Assembly (NCBI GenBank): GCA_030747035.1
Contig: JASLLM010000010.1
Span: 1-41,243 of the forward strand
Direction: 5' to 3'
Source of the DNA: Alphaproteobacteria bacterium
GTDB lineage: Bacteria > Pseudomonadota > Alphaproteobacteria > GCA-2731375
DNA length: 41,243 nt
Part shown: piece by piece, positions 27,787-36,932 of the stretch
Layout: each line of letters opens with the position of its first letter
Numbering within the stretch: the first letter of the stretch is position 1
The notes under the pieces: generated by a model
What the model was told of the DNA's origin: nothing
The model's input: only the letters and a program-made list of their open reading frames with translations
The model's database searches: none
Program-made: the position numbers and the translations under genes

Positions 27787-29493
27787 TCAATCCACACCGT
27801 AATCCCGTTTCGCCGCAGCTTTGCTGACGTAGCCGTTCTTCAAATCATCCGCCAGGGCGGCCGGGTCACGCTCGGACGGCGGGCCGTAGCCGCCGGAGCC
27901 GGGAACCTCGAAGATGATGCGGCCTTCCGCCGCCACCGTGAAGGCGCCCTTGCTCAAGGGATGCCGTTGGCTGCCGTCAGGATCCTCCAGCGTGATGCGC
28001 ATGGGCGTTCCTGGTAGGCCGCCTGCCAATCCGAACGGTGCTGATTTGCTGCGTTCGCAACAGACCGCGCCGCGGGTGGTATTGCCCAGGACGCGCCAGA
28101 CCCGCCGCGCACCGCAGCCGCCCCGGTACTGCCCCGCGCCGCCGCTGTCGGGCAGCACGGAATATTCCTCTACCCGCACGGGGAAGCTCATCTCCAGCAC
28201 CTCGATGGGCGTGTTCATCATGTTGGAAATGCCGGCGGCGACGCAATTGATGCCGTCCTTGGTGGGCCGGGCGCCAAAACCGCCCTTGATGGATTCATAG
28301 CTCACATAGGGTTCGCCGCTGCGGTAATCGATCCCGCCCAGGGTCAGCACCGATGAGGTGCCTTGGGAGCAGGCCATGACCCGCTCGGGCAAGAAGGCAT
28401 GCAAGGCGCCAAACAGCATGTCGGAAACCCGGTGCGACATCTCGTGGTTGGCATAGACCACCGGGGCGGGGAAGGCGGCGTTGACCACCGATGCCTCGGG
28501 CGCGGTTACCGTGATGGGCCGCCAGCAGCCCGAATTGGGCGGGATCATGCCGTTCGGATCAACAACCATTTTGACCGCCGTGAAGATGCCCGATGCGGTC
28601 ACCGACAGGGGTGCGTTCATGGGTCCGGATACTTGTGGGTCGGAGCCGGCGAAATCCACCGCCAGGCGGTCGCCGGTTTTCACCGCATGCATGCGGATGG
28701 TGAAGGTCTCGTCATCCTCCTGGCCCGGCTCCAACACACCGTCGCCGTCGCAGAAATCCTCAAACCGGCCCTCGCCGTCAGGCAGCTCGGATAGGAACTT
28801 GCGCATCATGGTTTCGGAATAGTCCATCACCTCGGCCATGATCCGGCGCAGGATATCGACGCCATATTTCTCCGCCAGCTCCGACAGCCGGGCGCTGCCC
28901 CTGCGATTTGCTGCGATCTGGGCGTTCATGTCGCCCCGGCGCTCGTCCGGCGTCCGCACGTTGGTGAAAATGATTGCATCCACGTCCCGGTTCAAAACCC
29001 CGGCGGCGTACAGACGCACCGGCGGCAGGCGCAGGCCTTCGCCGAAAACCTCCGTCACCGCGCCATAACTGCCCGGCGTGGCGCTGCCCACGTCGGGCCA
29101 ATGGGCCCGCACGCAGGCAAAGCCCAGCAGATCGCCCTTGTGAAAGGACGGCGAGACCACATTCACATCCGGCAGGTGCGAACCGCCAAAGTAAGGGTCG
29201 TTGTGGATGAAGACATCGCCATCCTCGAACGTGCCGAAGGCCTGGATCACCGCCTTCACCGCATCGGGCATGGAGCCCAGATGGATCGGCAGATCCGGCC
29301 CTTGCGCGATCATCTCGCCATCCGCATCGAACAGGCCGCAGGAATAATCCCCCGCCACCTTCAACAACGGTGAATAGGCGGTCTTGGCCAGGACGATCTT
29401 CATCTCCTCCGCCGCCGCATAAAGGGCGTTCTTGACCACCTCGAAGGTGGCGGCGTCGGTTCTCATGGGCGCGGCGGTTTCACTATGCGTCAT
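27787..29493 (-). CDS. hyuB: hydantoinase B/oxoprolinase family protein
   Basis: FEVVKNALYAAAEEMKIVLAKTAYSPLLKVAGDYSCGLFDADGEMIAQGPDLPIHLGSMPDAV. Confidence 0.93.
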   Translation of the reverse strand: MTHSETAAPMRTDAATFEVVKNALYAAAEEMKIVLAKTAYSPLLKVAGDYSCGLFDADGEMIAQGPDLPIHLGSMPDAVKAVIQAFGTFEDGDVFIHNDPYFGGSHLPDVNVVSPSFHKGDLLGFACVRAHWPDVGSATPGSYGAVTEVFGEGLRLPPVRLYAAGVLNRDVDAIIFTNVRTPDERRGDMNAQIAANRRGSARLSELAEKYGVDILRRIMAEVMDYSETMMRKFLSELPDGEGRFEDFCDGDGVLEPGQEDDETFTIRMHAVKTGDRLAVDFAGSDPQVSGPMNAPLSVTASGIFTAVKMVVDPNGMIPPNSGCWRPITVTAPEASVVNAAFPAPVVYANHEMSHRVSDMLFGALHAFLPERVMACSQGTSSVLTLGGIDYRSGEPYVSYESIKGGFGARPTKDGINCVAAGISNMMNTPIEVLEMSFPVRVEEYSVLPDSGGAGQYRGGCGARRVWRVLGNTTRGAVCCERSKSAPFGLAGGLPGTPMRITLEDPDGSQRHPLSKGAFTVAAEGRIIFEVPGSGGYGPPSERDPAALADDLKNGYVSKAAAKRDYGVD

Positions 29494-31573
29494 TGTCGTT
29501 CTCCATAAGAATGTGGCCCGTATCCATCACCCGAGCCCGCCAGCCGGGCGGTATGACGATCGTGCTGTCCACGGCCTCAAGCACCGCCGGGCCAAAAATG
29601 TCCGTGGATATGGCCAGCTTGGCGCAATCGTGGATGGCGCTATCCTGGCGCCCGCCCTGACGGAACCAGACCGGGCGCTGGCCCTTGAGGGAGGCCTGAT
29701 CCCCGGCTTCGTTGCCGCCATGGCTCAGTTCGATATTCTCAAAGCGTCCGATCGCGGATAGCCTCAGATTGACCATTTGGATGGATTCGTCCGGATTGTC
29801 ATGGCCGTAGGTCAGGCGATGTTTCTCGTGAAACAATTGCGCCAGCTCCTCCAGGGTTTCACCGGTCACGGCGCCTGGTCGGCAGGGCACGGTCAACTCG
29901 TAAGCCTGCCGGCCGTAACGCAGATCGACCGCCCATTCCATGGCCCGGTCCTGTTCCGGTATCCGGGCCGCTTCCAGCATCTGTCCGGCCGATGCCTCCA
30001 TCTCGGCGAAGGCCGCCGAGACGGCGTCCGGGTCGGCCTCGCCCAGGGGAATAAAATGCGTCTTCACATAGTCCCGCTTCAGATCGGTGGCGACCAGACC
30101 CAGGGCGGAGAAGCCGCCTGGTATGGGCGGAATGATGACTTCGCGGATACCCAATTCGGTGGCAAGTTCGGCCGCGTGCATGGGGCCCGCGCCGCCAAAG
30201 GCGACCAGGCTGAATTCCCTGGCATCGTGTCCCCGTTCCACCGAGACAATGCGCAGGGCCTCGGCCATGGAGGCGTTGACCACGTTCAGAACGCCGGCGG
30301 CGGCGGCATCGGTGTCAATGCCAAGGGGGTTGGCCAGATGTTCATCAATGGCCGCCCTGGCCTTGTCGCCCTGGATGGGCAGTCGGCCTGCAAGCAGGGC
30401 ATTGGAATCCAGATAGCCCAGGGCCAGATTGCAGTCGGTCACCGTTGGCTGGGTGCCGCCCGTGCCGTAACAAACCGGGCCGGGCTCGGCGCCCGCGCTT
30501 TGCGGTCCGACTTTGAGCGCCCCGCCGGGATCGATCCAGGCGATGGAACCGCCGCCGGCACTGACCTCCGCCAGGTCAATGACGGGCACCCTGATCGGGT
30601 GGCCGGTGCCGTTCATCCAGCGGTTGACGTTGCCGTCGCCGCCCACTTCATACTCGGAGGTTGTTTCCACAATGCCGTCCTTGATCAGGCTGGCCTTTGC
30701 GGTGGTGCCGCCCATGTCGAAGGACAACAGGTTCGGTTTGTCCAACTGGCGGCCGATCATGGCGGCGGCGATAACGCCGGCGGCGGGGCCGGATTCAATC
30801 GCCATGGCCGGCATTTTCAGGCCCTCCGCCACGTCGAACACCCCGCCGGAGGAGCCCATGACGTAAAGATCCGGCAGACCCATCTCTCCCGTCGCGCCGG
30901 CCAGACGTTGCAGATAGCTTTCCAGGATGGGCCCCACATAGGCGCAGACGGCGGTGGTGGAGGCGCGTTCGAATTCGCGGATTTCCGGCAGTACTTCCGA
31001 GGAGAGAAAGACCGGAACATCCGGCAGCGCGGCGCGCAGCAGCTCGCCAATGCGGCGCTCATGCACATCATTCAGGAAGGAGAACATCAGCGAAACGGCG
31101 ATGGCCTCGATCTTGTTTTCTCTGGCGAAGGCGATGACCGCCTCGACGTCCCCTTCATCAAGGGGCGTCACCACCCCGCCCGCGGCATCCAGGCGCTCAT
31201 TCACCTCCAGCCGGCAATAGCGCGGTATCAACAGGCCCGGCGCATCCTGAAACATATCATACAGGCTGGAGCGTGAAGACCGGCGCAACTCCAGCACATC
31301 GCGGAAACCCTTGGTGGAGACCAACATGGCGTGGGCGCCCTTGCCCTCCAATATGGCATTGGTCACGACTGTCGTTGCATGGCTGAGCAGCGAGACATTT
31401 CCAGCCGCGATGCCATGTTCTTCCAGCGCGATGGCCAGGCCCTGTACCACGCCCTGGCCGAAATCGCGCGGCGTGGTCGCTACCTTGGCGATGCCGATCT
31501 TTCCGGTCTCTTCATCCACCAGGGCGACATCCGTGAAGGTGCCGCCGATATCCACCCCAACCCGCCAACTCAT
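29483..31573 (-). CDS. hyuA: hydantoinase A/oxoprolinase family protein
   Basis: MSWRVGVDIGGTFTDVALVDEETGKIGIAKVATTP; SFDMGGTTAKASLI; FGGAGPMHAAELATELG. Confidence 0.94.
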   Translation of the reverse strand: MSWRVGVDIGGTFTDVALVDEETGKIGIAKVATTPRDFGQGVVQGLAIALEEHGIAAGNVSLLSHATTVVTNAILEGKGAHAMLVSTKGFRDVLELRRSSRSSLYDMFQDAPGLLIPRYCRLEVNERLDAAGGVVTPLDEGDVEAVIAFARENKIEAIAVSLMFSFLNDVHERRIGELLRAALPDVPVFLSSEVLPEIREFERASTTAVCAYVGPILESYLQRLAGATGEMGLPDLYVMGSSGGVFDVAEGLKMPAMAIESGPAAGVIAAAMIGRQLDKPNLLSFDMGGTTAKASLIKDGIVETTSEYEVGGDGNVNRWMNGTGHPIRVPVIDLAEVSAGGGSIAWIDPGGALKVGPQSAGAEPGPVCYGTGGTQPTVTDCNLALGYLDSNALLAGRLPIQGDKARAAIDEHLANPLGIDTDAAAAGVLNVVNASMAEALRIVSVERGHDAREFSLVAFGGAGPMHAAELATELGIREVIIPPIPGGFSALGLVATDLKRDYVKTHFIPLGEADPDAVSAAFAEMEASAGQMLEAARIPEQDRAMEWAVDLRYGRQAYELTVPCRPGAVTGETLEELAQLFHEKHRLTYGHDNPDESIQMVNLRLSAIGRFENIELSHGGNEAGDQASLKGQRPVWFRQGGRQDSAIHDCAKLAISTDIFGPAVLEAVDSTIVIPPGWRARVMDTGHILMENDNDA

Positions 31574-31658
31574 ACGAAGTGCCTCCGTCCATTCGAGTAA
31601 TCGGAAGACACTAGCGTATTGTCTCGGCGCCGGCCAATTGAAGCTTTCGTTTGCGCGC

Positions 31659-31699
31659 ATTTTCGAGCTGAAGATTATGTCTATTCAGCCTCGAAAAAT
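31659..31699. promoter_or_regulatory. bulged inverted repeat in divergent intergenic region (ATTTTCGAGCTGAA / TTCAGCCTCGAAAAAT)
   Basis: Read directly; two single-base bulges; lies between divergent hyuA-like and homocysteine methyltransferase genes. Confidence 0.35.
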
Positions 31700-31755
31700 T
31701 CTGCCAAGGTCCGCCGTCGGATATCGTTCCGCAGGGGATTAAAAGCGCGGGGTTT

Positions 31756-32814
31756 ATGTCCATGGATACTTCCAGGAAATCACCAGGTTTGTTGCAACGG
31801 CTGGCCGAGGGACCGGTCATTTGTGCCGAAGGGTATTTGTTCGAGCTGGAGCGCCGGGGCTATTTACAGGCCGGCGCCTTCGTGCCGGAGGCGGTGCTGG
31901 AGCATCCCGAAATGGTGCGTCAGCTACACCGGGAGTTCGTTCATGCCGGCTCTGACGTGGTCGAGGCCTTCACCTATTATGGCCATCGGGAAAAACTGCG
32001 CCTGATCGGCAAGGAGCATTTGCTGGAAGAGTTGAACCGCAATGCCCTGGCCATCGCCGGCGAGGTCGCGGCGGAAAGCGGTACCTTGCTGGCCGGTAAC
32101 CTCTCCAACACAAACCTTTTTGAACCCGGCGATAACGAGAGCATCAACGCCGTGCGCGCCATGTTCGAGGAGCAGGCCGCATGGGCGGTGGATGCGGGCG
32201 CGGATCTCATTATTGGCGAGACCTTCTCCTATACGGCGGAGGCGCTGATCGCCCTGGATGTCATGCGCCAGACCGGCCTGCCCACGGTGGTGACCATGGC
32301 CTTTCACCGGGCCGATGCAACGCGGGAAGGGGACACGGCCGGGGAGTCCGCCAGGCGGATCGCGGACGCGGGCGCCGACGTGGTCGGTCTGAACTGCTGC
32401 CGCGGCCCCTGGACGATGTTGCCATTGCTGGAAGATGTGGCGGCAAGCGTGGATTGTCATATCGCCGCCCTGCCGGTGCCCTATCGAACCCATGCCGGCG
32501 AGCCCACGTTTCAGTCCCTGCGCGACCCGCACTGCGATTGCCTGCTGGGCGAGATGCCGTTTCCCATTGCCCTGGATCCCTTCACCTGCAATCGTTTCGA
32601 GATCGCGGAATTCACCAGGAAGGCGCATGCCCTGGGGGTTAACTATCTGGGTGTCTGTTGCGGCGGTGCCCCGCATCACGTACGCGCCATCGCCGAGGCC
32701 TTGGGCCGCACACCCCCGGCCTCGCGCTATTCGCCGGATATGTCCAAGCACGCCTTCTTCGGCACGGATGCCATGCTGCAAGCGCACAACACCGGCGCCA
32801 GCGACCAGATATAG
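31756..32814 (+). CDS. homocysteine S-methyltransferase family protein (BHMT-like)
   Basis: EGYLFELERRGYLQAGAFVPEAVLEHPEMVRQLHREFVHAGSDVVEAFTYYGHREKL; zinc-ligand cysteines GLNCCRGP and GVCCGGAPHHVRAIAEALG. Confidence 0.92.
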   Translation: MSMDTSRKSPGLLQRLAEGPVICAEGYLFELERRGYLQAGAFVPEAVLEHPEMVRQLHREFVHAGSDVVEAFTYYGHREKLRLIGKEHLLEELNRNALAIAGEVAAESGTLLAGNLSNTNLFEPGDNESINAVRAMFEEQAAWAVDAGADLIIGETFSYTAEALIALDVMRQTGLPTVVTMAFHRADATREGDTAGESARRIADAGADVVGLNCCRGPWTMLPLLEDVAASVDCHIAALPVPYRTHAGEPTFQSLRDPHCDCLLGEMPFPIALDPFTCNRFEIAEFTRKAHALGVNYLGVCCGGAPHHVRAIAEALGRTPPASRYSPDMSKHAFFGTDAMLQAHNTGASDQI

Positions 32815-32830
32815 CGATACTATTTCGCCG

Positions 32831-32942
32831 CCCTATTTCGGTGACAGTTTACTAAATAGGACTTCGCGGACCCGCATTCAATACAAATTCAGCATAAATC
32901 ACAGATACTTACCCTATTTAGTAAACTGTCACCGAAATAGGG
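32831..32942. mobile_element. 112-bp MITE/REP-like element with perfect 30-bp terminal inverted repeats
   Basis: CCCTATTTCGGTGACAGTTTACTAAATAGG (32831-32860) is the exact reverse complement of CCTATTTAGTAAACTGTCACCGAAATAGGG (32913-32942); 52-bp AT-richer spacer; each arm also begins CCTATTT and ends AAATAGG. Confidence 0.7.
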
Positions 32943-32945
32943 GCG

Positions 32946-35360
32946 TCAGCCGCGCAGGCGTTTGCCCAGGGGGTCAAACAGGGGTTCGGTGATCAGGGTT
33001 GCGGGGCGGCGTTCGCCGAGGATTTCGATTTCGAAGGCCGCGCCGGTGGCGATCATGGCCACGGGGACGAAGCCCAGAGCCACGCTCTTGCCCACATAGT
33101 GGGCATAGCCGCCGGAGGTCACCATGCCGACCACCGTGCCGTCCTTCCAGATCGGTTCGTCGGCCCAAACGTCAGCGTCATCCGCCTCCACCACCAAAGT
33201 GACCAGGCGCCGGGCGGGCGGGTTGTCCCTTTCGGCCAGAGCCGCCGCGCGGCCGATGAAGTCGCCCTTGTTGAAATTCACGAAGCGGTCCAGGCCGGTT
33301 TCCCCAGGCGTGTAGTCGGGCTTGTACTCCCGCAGCCAGGATCCGAAGCCTTTCTCCAGACGCAGGGACATCATCGCCCGCATGCCGAAGGGCCGCAGGC
33401 CGAACTCATCGCCGGCCGCTGTAAGGGCCTGATAGAGGGCGGCCTGATCTTCGCGCGGCACGTAGATTTCATAGCCCAGATCGCCGGTGTAGGAGATCCG
33501 GCAAACAATGGCCGCCAGTTCGCCCACCGCCATCTCGCGCACGCCAAGAAATGGGAAGCTATCGGAAGACAGATCCTGATTACTCAGGCGGGAAAGCAGA
33601 TCCCGCGCCCGTGGACCGGCAATCTGGAAACCTATGCGCTCATCGGAAATATTGCGTATTTGCACGCCTGGGCTGGGCAATTGGCCCTCGAACCAACGCA
33701 TATGATAAGCCTGGGCAGCGTAGGAGCCGATGATCTGAAACCTTTCCGGGTTGATACGGGAAACTGTTAGATCGCCGATCAATTTGCCCAGAGGGTTCAG
33801 CATGGGGCTCAGGGTAATGCGGCCCACGGCTGGCATGCGGTTGGCCAGAACCCGGTTCAACCAGGCTTCGGCGCCGGGGCCGGTGACCTGGAACTTGGAA
33901 AAATTGTGGATTTCGTTCAGACCCACCGCGGTGCGCACCGCATGGCACTCGGCGGCCACCGCATCGTGGGCGTTGGAGCGGCGAAAGCTGGGGATCTCGT
34001 AGGGCGTTTCTCCCTCGGGGGCGAAATAGTTCACCACTTCCATGCCATGGGCGGCGCCGAATACGGCGTTCTGTTGCTTCCAGATATCGTAGGCCGGCGT
34101 GGTATGCAGGGGCCGGGCGGCGGGCAGTTCCTCGTTGGGATAGGTAATGGCGAAGCGCCTTTGATAATTCTCCATCACCTTCACGCGGGTATAGTCCGGC
34201 GTCGTGTAGTCGCCGAAGCGGGCCACATCCATGGCGAAGACATCCGATGACGGCTCCCCCTCGATCATCCATTCGGCCACGGTCCGGCCGACGCCGCCGC
34301 CCTGGCTGAAGCCCGCCATCACCGCGCAGGCGGACCAATAGCCGGGCAGCCCCGGCACCGGACCCACCAATGGGTTGCCGTCGGGGGCAAATGTGAAGGG
34401 TCCGTTGATCACCCGCTTGATGCCGGCCTTGGCCAGGCAGGGGTAGCGGTGGTAGGCCTCCGTCAAGGGCGCTTCGATCCGGTCCAGTTTGTCGGGCAGC
34501 AGTTCGGCGCCGAAGTCCCATGATGTGCCGTTCACCGCCCAGGGCTCACAGGCCTGCTCGTAAATGCCGATGACCAGGCCCCGGCCTTCCTGGCGAAAAT
34601 AGCTCTCGCCGGCGGGATCCATGACATGGGGCAGTTCCGTCTCCCGTTCGTAAACCTCGGCGATATCGTCACTGACCAGATATTGATGCTCCATAGGGTG
34701 CAGGGGCAAATAGACCCCCGCCATGGCGCCGACCTCGCGGGCCCAAAGGCCGGCGGCGTTGACCACATATTGGCAATTGATCGTGCCCTGTTCCGTTACC
34801 ACGTCCCAGCTGTCGTCCGGTTTGCGAAGCAATTCCCGGACATGGGTGCGCAGATGGATCTCGGCCCCGCCCATGCGGGCCGCCTTGGCATAGGCCTGGG
34901 TGGTGCCGGAGGGGTCCAGATGGCCGTCCAGGGGATCATAAAGGCCGCCCAGAATATCGTCCGTGTTGAGGACGGGGCAGAGCTGCTTGATCTCTTCGGG
35001 ACCGATGATTTCCGTGTCCAGGTCCATGTTGCGGTGTTTGGCGCGTTCGGCCTTGAGAAAATCCATACGGTTGGGATCGGTGGCGATGGTCACGCCGCCC
35101 ACATGATGCAAGCCGCAGGATTGCCCGGTAATTTCCTCCAACTCCCGGTACAGGCGGATGGTGTAGCCCTGCAGGGCGGCAATGTTGGGATCGGCGTTCA
35201 GGGTATGAAATCCCCCCGCCGCATGCCAGGTGGAGCCTGAGGTCAGCTCCGCCCGTTCGATCAGAACCACGTCGTCCCAACCGAACTTGGTCAGATGGTA
35301 CAGCACGCTGCAACCGACGACGCCGCCGCCGATGACGACAACACGGGCATGGGATTTCAT
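32946..35360 (-). CDS. FAD-dependent oxidoreductase with GcvT domain (dimethylglycine/sarcosine dehydrogenase family)
   Basis: VVVIGGGVVGCSVLYHLTKFGWDDVVLIERAELTSGSTWHAAGGFHTLN; C-terminal GcvT-like NRMPAVGRITLSPMLNPLGKLIGDLTVSR..LGYEIYVPRE. Confidence 0.93.
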   Translation of the reverse strand: MKSHARVVVIGGGVVGCSVLYHLTKFGWDDVVLIERAELTSGSTWHAAGGFHTLNADPNIAALQGYTIRLYRELEEITGQSCGLHHVGGVTIATDPNRMDFLKAERAKHRNMDLDTEIIGPEEIKQLCPVLNTDDILGGLYDPLDGHLDPSGTTQAYAKAARMGGAEIHLRTHVRELLRKPDDSWDVVTEQGTINCQYVVNAAGLWAREVGAMAGVYLPLHPMEHQYLVSDDIAEVYERETELPHVMDPAGESYFRQEGRGLVIGIYEQACEPWAVNGTSWDFGAELLPDKLDRIEAPLTEAYHRYPCLAKAGIKRVINGPFTFAPDGNPLVGPVPGLPGYWSACAVMAGFSQGGGVGRTVAEWMIEGEPSSDVFAMDVARFGDYTTPDYTRVKVMENYQRRFAITYPNEELPAARPLHTTPAYDIWKQQNAVFGAAHGMEVVNYFAPEGETPYEIPSFRRSNAHDAVAAECHAVRTAVGLNEIHNFSKFQVTGPGAEAWLNRVLANRMPAVGRITLSPMLNPLGKLIGDLTVSRINPERFQIIGSYAAQAYHMRWFEGQLPSPGVQIRNISDERIGFQIAGPRARDLLSRLSNQDLSSDSFPFLGVREMAVGELAAIVCRISYTGDLGYEIYVPREDQAALYQALTAAGDEFGLRPFGMRAMMSLRLEKGFGSWLREYKPDYTPGETGLDRFVNFNKGDFIGRAAALAERDNPPARRLVTLVVEADDADVWADEPIWKDGTVVGMVTSGGYAHYVGKSVALGFVPVAMIATGAAFEIEILGERRPATLITEPLFDPLGKRLRG

Positions 35361-35433
35361 GGCTTGTCTCCCCCGATCCGAACAACGCGGTTCGCGCGTT
35401 TCCATTATCTCCCAATTGCGCTAGAAGAAAACC

Positions 35434-36135
35434 ATGTTGGTGAATGGGGCAGACTTGGTGGCGCATCATTCCGGCGCCGTATTCTGGCCGGAACAATCCC
35501 TGCTGATGGTCGCTGATCTGCATCTGGAGAAGGGCTCGTCCCGGGCCGACCGAGGCCGCTTCCTGCCGCCCTATGATACGGCGGTAACTCTGCGCCGGCT
35601 ATCGGCGGTCATCACGGAATTCGCGCCCGCGACGGTGGCCTGTCTGGGCGACAGCTTTCACGATGGAGGGGCCGAGGGGCGGCTGTCCGACGGCGATACC
35701 GCCGCGATCCAGGCGATGACAGGCGCGCGGGAGTGGTTCTGGATCCTTGGCAATCATGATCCCCGCCCGCCGGCGCACCTGGGCGGCGTGGGCCTTGAGC
35801 AAGCAGAGCGCGGGCCGTTGATTTTGCGCCATGTCGCCAATGGTGGCGCGGCGGGAGAGGTCGCCGGTCATCTGCATCCAAAGGCCAGTGTTCGCCTGCG
35901 CGGCCGCCGGCTGACCCGGCGCTGCTTCATCTCGGACGATCTGCGCCTGATCCTGCCGGCCTTTGGCGCCTATACCGGCGGTTTGGATGTCGGCGATCCG
36001 GCCTTTAGTGCGATCTTTCCCGGGCCATTCCGGGTTTATCTGCTGGGGCGGGATCGGGTACATGCCTTTCCATCGAACCGGCTGGATGCACGCCCGGGCG
36101 ATGAAGGCTTCGTGCATCAATTGGAGCGGTTCTAG
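35434..36135 (+). CDS. pdeM: ligase-associated DNA damage response endonuclease PdeM
   Basis: LLMVADLHLEKGSSRADRGRFLPPYDTAVTLRRL, CLGDSFHDGG, WILGNHDP, GEVAGHLHPKASV (calcineurin-like metallophosphoesterase, PdeM arrangement). Confidence 0.9.
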   Translation: MLVNGADLVAHHSGAVFWPEQSLLMVADLHLEKGSSRADRGRFLPPYDTAVTLRRLSAVITEFAPATVACLGDSFHDGGAEGRLSDGDTAAIQAMTGAREWFWILGNHDPRPPAHLGGVGLEQAERGPLILRHVANGGAAGEVAGHLHPKASVRLRGRRLTRRCFISDDLRLILPAFGAYTGGLDVGDPAFSAIFPGPFRVYLLGRDRVHAFPSNRLDARPGDEGFVHQLERF

Positions 36136-36163
36136 AGTCGCTCAAGCTATCCGGGCGATGGTT

Positions 36164-36768
36164 TCAGTCACCGAACAGGCGCGACAGCAGTCCGCGCCGC
36201 TCCCGTGGCCGCCGCGCGGCGGCCTCCTCCTGGCGCATTTCCAACTGTTGCGACAGGCGCATGACCTTGCGCTCCAGGGGCGCCATGGCCAAACTGGCCG
36301 TTCCGCCTTGGCTTCGGCCTCGCGCACCCGCTCCTGCATCGGCCCTGCATCGTCCTGGCCGCCCTTCTGCAGGGCCTCCAATTTGGTTTCCAGTTCCTCT
36401 TCCAGCTTCCGGACATTTTCCCTAACCGGCGTCACGGCTTTCTCAATGGGTTCCTCGACCTCGGCTCGGCCCCGCTGTGCGGCCTCCTCTGCGGCCTTCT
36501 CCGCGGCCTTCTCCGCCCGTGCGTTCTGCTTGTGGATGAGTTCGGACAGGGATTCGATTGCGTCGGTCAATTCGTTCAATGGCGCGGACGGCAATTCAGA
36601 TTTTACCGGCGCCAGTTCCTGGCCCTGAATGGATTCCTTGGCGCTTTCCATGATGACGCGGCTCAGCCATTCACCGATGGTCAGGCCGGCGCGCCGCGCC
36701 GCCACCTTTGCCGCCACCCGGCATTCGGGCTCGACGCCACTAACGCTCCATCGAGACTTTTGCGCCAT
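36164..36768 (-). pseudogene. coiled-coil protein, apparent -1 frameshift near 36290-36300
   Basis: ORF 36142..36768 changes to low-complexity W/C/R-rich sequence after AEAKAERP; adjacent frame gives SLAMAPLERKVMRLSQQLEMRQEEAAARPRERRGLLSRLFGD-stop at 36164. Confidence 0.6.
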
Positions 36769-36834
36769 TGCAACTTTGCCTGCTTATCGACAACACCCCA
36801 CTACTACCTGGGAAACCTAACCGCAAAACCGGTG

Positions 36835-36871
36835 CCGTGCAACGCACGGACATCCAAGGGTTTTGGCCTTG
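36835..36871. terminator. two small hairpins 3' of the E1 beta gene (CCGTGC-AAC-GCACGG and CAAGG-GTTTTGG-CCTTG)
   Basis: Perfect short stems read directly; terminator role uncertain. Confidence 0.25.
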
Positions 36872-36932
36872 AATTGAATGACTTAGCCATTGTCGGTCCA
36901 GTTTAACCGGCGCCAGGGGGTGTAATGTCATG

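Noticed and set aside
29777-31276. 499-aa plus-strand ORF
   Set aside because: Antisense to hydantoinase A, which has clear family motifs; low-complexity shadow ORF.
35434-36135. A DNA-repair island around pdeM
   Set aside because: No ligase, Lhr-like helicase or exonuclease partner seen in neighbouring genes; pdeM appears solitary here.
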